A stretch of DNA of 64,000 bases from Hoplostethus atlanticus (Eukaryota; Chordata; Actinopteri; Trachichthyiformes; Trachichthyidae): assembly GCA_034670405.1 (NCBI GenBank), contig JAXDDX010000011.1, positions 1,063,001-1,127,000 of the forward strand, read 5' to 3'. This document shows, piece by piece, positions 59,282-64,000 of the stretch. The position numbers and the translations under genes are program-made. The notes under the pieces are model-generated. The model had not been told where the DNA came from, made no database searches, and saw only the letters and a program-made list of their open reading frames with translations. Position 1 is the first letter of the stretch; each line of letters begins with the position of its first letter.

Positions 59282-61961
59282 AACTTACGCGGCATGAGGA
59301 GACAGTGATGCAGGACAGACATAAAGTGCGGGTACGCATCAGTGTGGTTCATCTTCTTACGGATGAGATCAAAAACTTGGGTGGCACTTTTGGTGTCTAT
59401 ATGCACCTGGAAGAGAATGTGTGAAACAGTCCAGTCAATCAGCCCATAAAACAAAAATATAGTAAAATATTAACTATCAACAATTAATACAAGAGCAAGG
59501 TCAGGAAAGAAATGACTTGTCTTTCCTTACCGACTCGTAACGTCTTGACAAAGCCAGCTCGTCCTCGTTCCGCAGCATTTCAAAGTAGTCTAAATGCCTG
59601 AGCGCCAACGGGAAAGGTTAGAAGAAGAGGATTAGAGCGCAAATTAAATGTTATACTGAGACAATATAATATATCCTGAGGTCTAACTTACCTGTCTAAC
59701 GTGGAGTTCTCATGAGAACGCAGCTTATCGATCACAGGTTGAATTCCCAGCATCAGAAACTCATACCGGAGGTGGATGCGGAATTCAAAACTAGCCTAAA
59801 AAACATGACAAACGAGGCTTTAAGTTTGAGTGTCTGTACAGTGAAACTATCAAGATGACCTTCTGCTCAAGCGTGAAAGTAAGCATTGAGACTTTCTGAC
59901 GTATGGAATTCACCTCTCCAGCGCCTTGACTCAGCACAGCGTTGATAAAGGACATGATGGCCGTCTTCAGGCTGACCTCGTCTCTGTACCGCCCCGTACT
60001 CCGGTCCAGATCGTTCAGAAGTGTCTGAGGGTTGAAAGGTGATTGGAAGTGTTAAATATCTTCAACGCAACCCTTAAATGGTTTTCTCTATCTGCAAAGG
60101 CGTAAAACCTCTGTCATGTGCACGTGACTCTTTTTCCCACCTGAAATCGCGTCCTTTCGCAGGCGAAGCGCTGGTAGTGCAGCATAGCCTCTAGAATCTT
60201 TTTGTGCCCGCCGGGTACCAGGCACACGGCGCCCATGATCTCCAGCACTGCCACCTTGGTCTTGATGTTCTCTGTGGCCAGGCTCTGGGCAATGATGTTG
60301 ATGCTCTCTGAGTGAGAGAGAACGTGGGCGCGGCCCTGGGAGTTGTTCATCAAGGCCTTGATGCAGCCGATCAGAGACGTGTGAATCTGTGATTCTGTCG
60401 TCTCGTAGTCCATGCTCTTCAGGAAGTTCAGGATACACGTCAGGCCGTCCAGGTCGATGAAGCGCGTCACAAACCTGACAGAAGTGGGTGCAAAGGGAGT
60501 TCATTCTCATTTTGTCACAACTTGATCTTAGTCCTTATGGAAAGGACGGTCTGGGTGGAAAAAAGCTACTCAAAAATATGTTGTTAAAAGATTCCTCAGT
60601 AAATGTAATAAAAAACTGCAGGACATTTGCTTTGAAATGTAGAAAAGTTCCCTAAAATGGAAAGGAACCTACTTTTATTCTACTCTCCATTACCTTTTCT
60701 GGATTTGAAATATTTTTAAAACATTGACATATTGTGAGTGAAGAACAGAAAAGGGTGACGAGGGACAGAGGGAAGACGAGATTTAAAGGAGATGAGAGAT
60801 GACATGAGACGTAAGAAGAGATGAAGAAGAGAAAAGGATGGGGAGGAGACGAAAGGAGAGGAAGACGATCTTTCTGAATCTGTCCACCTCATAGGTTGCG
60901 TCCGCAGAGCAGTTTTCAAACTCTCTATGGTTTTGTTCCTCTCCTCCTCATCTTCCTTCTCCAGAGCAAGGAGCGTCTTTCTCTGCAAAAGGCAAAAACA
61001 TTATATTATTATCTATCTACAAATAAAGATCGAGGTCTGTATATGGTCTGCCTGGCTTGTCATTTACAGTCCTGTGGGGCTCCGCAGAGTGAGAACTGAG
61101 TCGACTACCTTGTTACTATGACGACCTCATTTCATAACCTGAACGTAATTGGTCATAAATCACAGTGGGAAGGAGAAATCAGTCAGTTTTTATATTGGGA
61201 CATTAAATGAACACAAAATATCAAGGCTACACTCAGTTCTTGGTTCATCAATAGTGCATGGGTTCACAGATGGTGACAAGGTGATTCACAGAAGGCAACA
61301 CACCAGTATAAGTTATTAAGCTGCTCCTAGGTTATTATTCCTGCACAAGTGATAATATAATTGCCAAAAAAAAACAAGTCACATGTTCTTTTAATGACAT
61401 TTAACATAAGAGCTCTGTGTGATTATAGTATTATATCATTGAGACTTTTGTGTTATGATGCAAATGTCAAAACTTGCACAGTGCAGCTTTAAAATCGGCC
61501 TCATCAAGCAATATACTAACACAGAGTGCAGTTTAATAAATGCCATAAAACACCGGCATGCAAACTTCATTCATTTAAAAGCTCAATAAATTTTAAGTCC
61601 TATGCCAACATCTAAACCTGCAGACCATATTTTTGGGAGGCGAGTCAAAATGAATCCAGCTCAGGGAGGAAAACTTTGAAACATGAAGTAACTTCTTCTG
61701 TTGCTTATTAATAATTCTAAGATGAATCTTTTCTATTATTGCATTCAGATTAAATTGTTTTTATTTTCTCATTATAAATTACTCAACACAGCTGCAGGTT
61801 TTTTATTACATTACATACCGCTTATTACGGTATGCAAGTTATTTTCTTTCCAAAACTTCACCTCACAGCTTGTTTATGATATTACTTACAGCTGCCATTG
61901 AATTGAGTTGATCAATGTAGTACTCTGGCCAACTGGTTGCACTTTTGTTTTCCTCTTGTTC
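51168..61961 (-). CDS. daam1: Dishevelled-associated activator of morphogenesis 1 (formin), C-terminal 23 exons
   Basis: DAAM1 links Wnt/planar-polarity signalling to RhoA and nucleates linear actin. Exons: 61890-61961, 60888-60982, 60141-60474, 59914-60024, 59692-59795, 59531-59597, 59289-59406, 58749-58887, 58326-58384, 57998-58185, 57330-57632, 57101-57208, 55997-56026, 55546-55643, 55035-55119, 54582-54688, 53972-54060, 53442-53610, 53151-53258, 52969-53029, 52689-52820, 51541-51711, 51168-51380. They keep one frame for 986 aa, equal to human from about residue 92 to the end (1078). Exons from 61961 to 58749 give the GBD/FH3 region ([25 protein letters not shown]). The next two (58384 down to 57998) give a coiled coil. 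57330-57632 encodes the proline-rich FH1, then FH2 ([16 protein letters not shown]). The last exon holds the autoinhibitory DAD ([15 protein letters not shown]) and ends TKLNF. The first about 91 codons must lie past 64000. Confidence 0.95.
52294..52339. repeat. (CA)n microsatellite
   Basis: CA tract in a daam1 intron. Confidence 0.95.
52836..52862. repeat. (GAGGA)n short tandem repeat
   Basis: About five tandem GAGGA units, 16 bp beyond a daam1 exon acceptor. On the transcribed strand this is a CCTCT pyrimidine tract and may form the acceptor's polypyrimidine region. Confidence 0.85.
55730..55757. repeat. (CA)n microsatellite
   Basis: CA/TGCA tract in a daam1 intron. Confidence 0.9.
55997..56026 (-). 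CDS. daam1: daam1 30-nt in-frame microexon
   Basis: This 30-nt exon encodes ten residues, [10 protein letters not shown], between FSAYQRQQ and KEAEDD in the FH2 lasso/linker. AG and GT splice sites flank it. Skipping keeps the frame, and human DAAM1 has isoforms differing by ten residues at this place. Three UGC motifs on the transcribed strand (56034-56036, 56038-56040, 56045-56047) sit 8-21 nt before the exon. That is the arrangement used by the neuronal splicing factor SRRM4. Confidence 0.85.
59179..59280. repeat. Compound (CA)n/CCAGA microsatellite beside a daam1 splice donor
   Basis: CA tracts broken by CCAGA or CCC end 8 bp from the exon edge at 59289. On the transcribed strand the donor reads GTAAGTTTTTTT followed directly by about 90 nt of mostly GT repeats. 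Confidence 0.95.
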
Positions 61962-64000
61962 CTGGAAAAACAGAAAATGACACAATTAAAAATTACAGAC
62001 CATATTACTAGTCATTGAAATATCTGCAAATGGTGGGCAATGATGTAGGTAGGTATTGTTTCATAAAGAGCAGAATTTTTTAAGTAAAAGGAAAGATAAT
62101 TCAGGGAATGTGAGAATAGGAATACAAAAAATTCGTTGAAAATAGAGAGAAATAAAAAGAAAATTGTTTGAGTTGTGGAAGTGACCTGACTGACTGGAAT
62201 CAGAAAACGTTTTAAGAAGCCACATTAGGGGACAATTTGTTATATATTGTTGCATGTCACATGTTACAGTGCATCAAATGTGTAACTGCAAAGCAGTTGG
62301 TACTTAATATCACTAAACCGAGTGTATCATTTTCAGATCATTAGCACTAACAGACATGAAAAGCATACAAACACAAATAAACACATAGGGAACAGCAGGT
62401 CCAGAACATAAATAGCCAAGAGCAAAAAATGGAGCAGGAACTCAAAGTAGGGCAGCACAGATAGGCAGCCTATTTTATCTTCCAACACTTCACTGAACTC
62501 ATGAGCTGGAGGATGTGGAGAGAAGTGGGTATGAAGGGTCTCAAACTCTGCCCTGGCTCGACAAAAGCACAGAATCTTGAGAAAATCTTGAGAGATTAGC
62601 AAATGAATGTTAAAACTGCGGATTAGGGACGTGGCTTGATAAATCCACTGACAGGCAATTTTTTATTCCAAGTAAAAAAAAAATGATTTGATTTCATGTT
62701 ATTATTGACTTGGCGCTTCTAATGCTAGAAAAACACTGGAAGGAAAATGAATTGACCCTGAACTTGGCTTGTACATAAAGGCCCCAGGCTCTCGTTTTAA
62801 GTCTCGCTCCATTAAGCCCAAGTGAGCTGTGACCATCGAAAACTAATTGAGCAGAAGTTAATAAAGCAGCCTGCAGAGACTTGGCTGCTTGGACAGAAAC
62901 TGTGGGTCTTGGCCGGTCTGCAGGGATCTAGCAGTGACAGGAAGGCCTGATCCTGCTGTTCGGCCCACAGCCAGTGCCAACTTGACCAGGCAGTGACTGG
63001 AGGTTCATCATTCAGTCAGGATGTCAGCGCACTTCAAACGTTGTAATTTCTAAAGATTACTGAGGAGTGTACTTGGGGAATTTATTTTCTCCACATCTGA
63101 AGAAGTAAAGATCAAAGATGTGAGATACAGGGGGATCAAAGAACACGGGGGTGCAGGAGTCAACCCTCGGTTATTTGGGGGTAATGGGACAGGGTGTTTG
63201 AAAGGGAAGTAAATTTACAGGTTGGTTCTGCTGGAAGAAAGGGTTAAATATAGAACATTATTCTTTTCTTTGATGATATTTGAAACTTAACAGCAAAATC
63301 TCTGATAACAAACCCATCAGTCAATATGCTACTTGGCAGACGGCGTAGACAAGGAAAGAAAAGTAGACAAGAAGCAGGAAGACGGATTCTCTCCAGCATG
63401 ATTTCATCAACTCAGGTGGCTGGCCAAAACAAACAGCTCAGCGGTGCAATGATTGACTTATCTCCTCCCTGCCCAGACCCGCTCCCCAATGGATAAGATT
63501 GCCAAAAAACTACTGGCGAAAAGAGCACCTTCATCACTCGCAGGCCCGGGCGCCCGGGTAATGACCCCACCTTCCCTCTTATCATCCCTCCGCCTCATAG
63601 ACAAAAGCTGCACCTGTGGAGGGGAAGCTTTCCTGTTTGCTTTGGACAACTGAGCACTTCCCTTGCCACACACACACACACACACCACACAAACACACCA
63701 CACACACACGCGCCCTTCCTCTCCAAGCTCAGATGGTGAGTTTGAGAAACCCTATAGGACCCATGCCAAGAGCGCCTCTGTAGCTGGCTGGGTCGGGGCC
63801 AGAGCCTGCTGCCGAGTCAGCATTATTGATGACCCGCTGTCTCGACTCCCTCCCCCTGCAGGTTGATGCCGCACACAAAGCTCTGGTCGAACTGATCCTC
63901 CTCCGCCTCTGCACCAACAGCATTTATAGGGGAGACACAACCCTACATGCAACTCCTCTTACTGCAAACTTTTAAGAACATTTTGGGGTTTATTTTTAAC
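61962..64000. other. daam1 5' intron, no exon recognised
   Basis: No DAAM1 N-terminal exon was found, so this should be intron. The region 62740-63060 is complex, non-repetitive sequence with an ACTAATTGAGC core and could be regulatory. 63440-63660 is CpG-richer, with a palindromic GCCCGGGCGCCCGGG at about 63544. Neither assignment has other support. Confidence 0.4.
63667..63710. repeat. (CA)n microsatellite
   Basis: Imperfect CA tract with CC and AAA interruptions. Confidence 0.9.

Overview
This is a stretch of ray-finned (teleost) fish nuclear DNA. It carries spliced vertebrate genes with GT-AG introns, very many CA/GT microsatellites, fragments of fish-type SINE and LINE retroelements, and ORFs that only make sense when joined as exons. 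Nothing bacterial, plasmid-borne, CRISPR-like or viral was seen. Every gene model below was joined by eye from splice sites and family similarity recalled from memory. No alignment or database search was run.

Six genes can be placed. (1) acss1-like, plus strand, 1783-9523: the C-terminal 10 exons of a mitochondrial-type acetyl-CoA synthetase; its 5' exons lie outside the window. (2) abcd4, minus strand, 10458-18542: a complete 19-exon lysosomal cobalamin ABC transporter, 617 aa. (3) sgpp1, minus strand, 21005-25360: a complete 3-exon sphingosine-1-phosphate phosphatase, 439 aa. (4) kcnh5, plus strand, 27461-42031: an 11-exon EAG2/Kv10.2 potassium channel with an apparent 1-bp frameshift in the last exon. 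(5) l3hypdh, plus strand, 45278-48604: a complete 5-exon trans-3-hydroxy-L-proline dehydratase, 344 aa. (6) daam1, minus strand, 51168-61961: 23 exons giving the C-terminal 986 aa of the formin DAAM1; the first exons lie beyond 64000.

The genes are not one pathway. Five of them (abcd4, sgpp1, kcnh5, l3hypdh, daam1) have human orthologs on chromosome 14q23-24, so the window is a compact piece of an ancient linkage group. acss1 is the outsider: its human ortholog is on 20p11, near VSX1, while human ABCD4 lies near VSX2. acss1/abcd4 and l3hypdh/daam1 are convergent pairs, and sgpp1/kcnh5 is divergent across about 2.1 kb.

The most interesting signals are these. The abcd4 stop codon and last 13 codons appear to come from a tRNA-derived SINE. 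That SINE also carries an unusual interleaved A-B-A'-B' inverted repeat. A 34-bp perfect palindrome with AATAAA on both strands lies between acss1 and abcd4. daam1 has a 30-nt in-frame microexon with three UGC motifs just upstream. A long (GT)n tract directly follows another daam1 5' splice site. The kcnh5 C-terminus shows a frameshift and an expanded serine-proline repeat. The large acss1 intron looks like developmental enhancer sequence.
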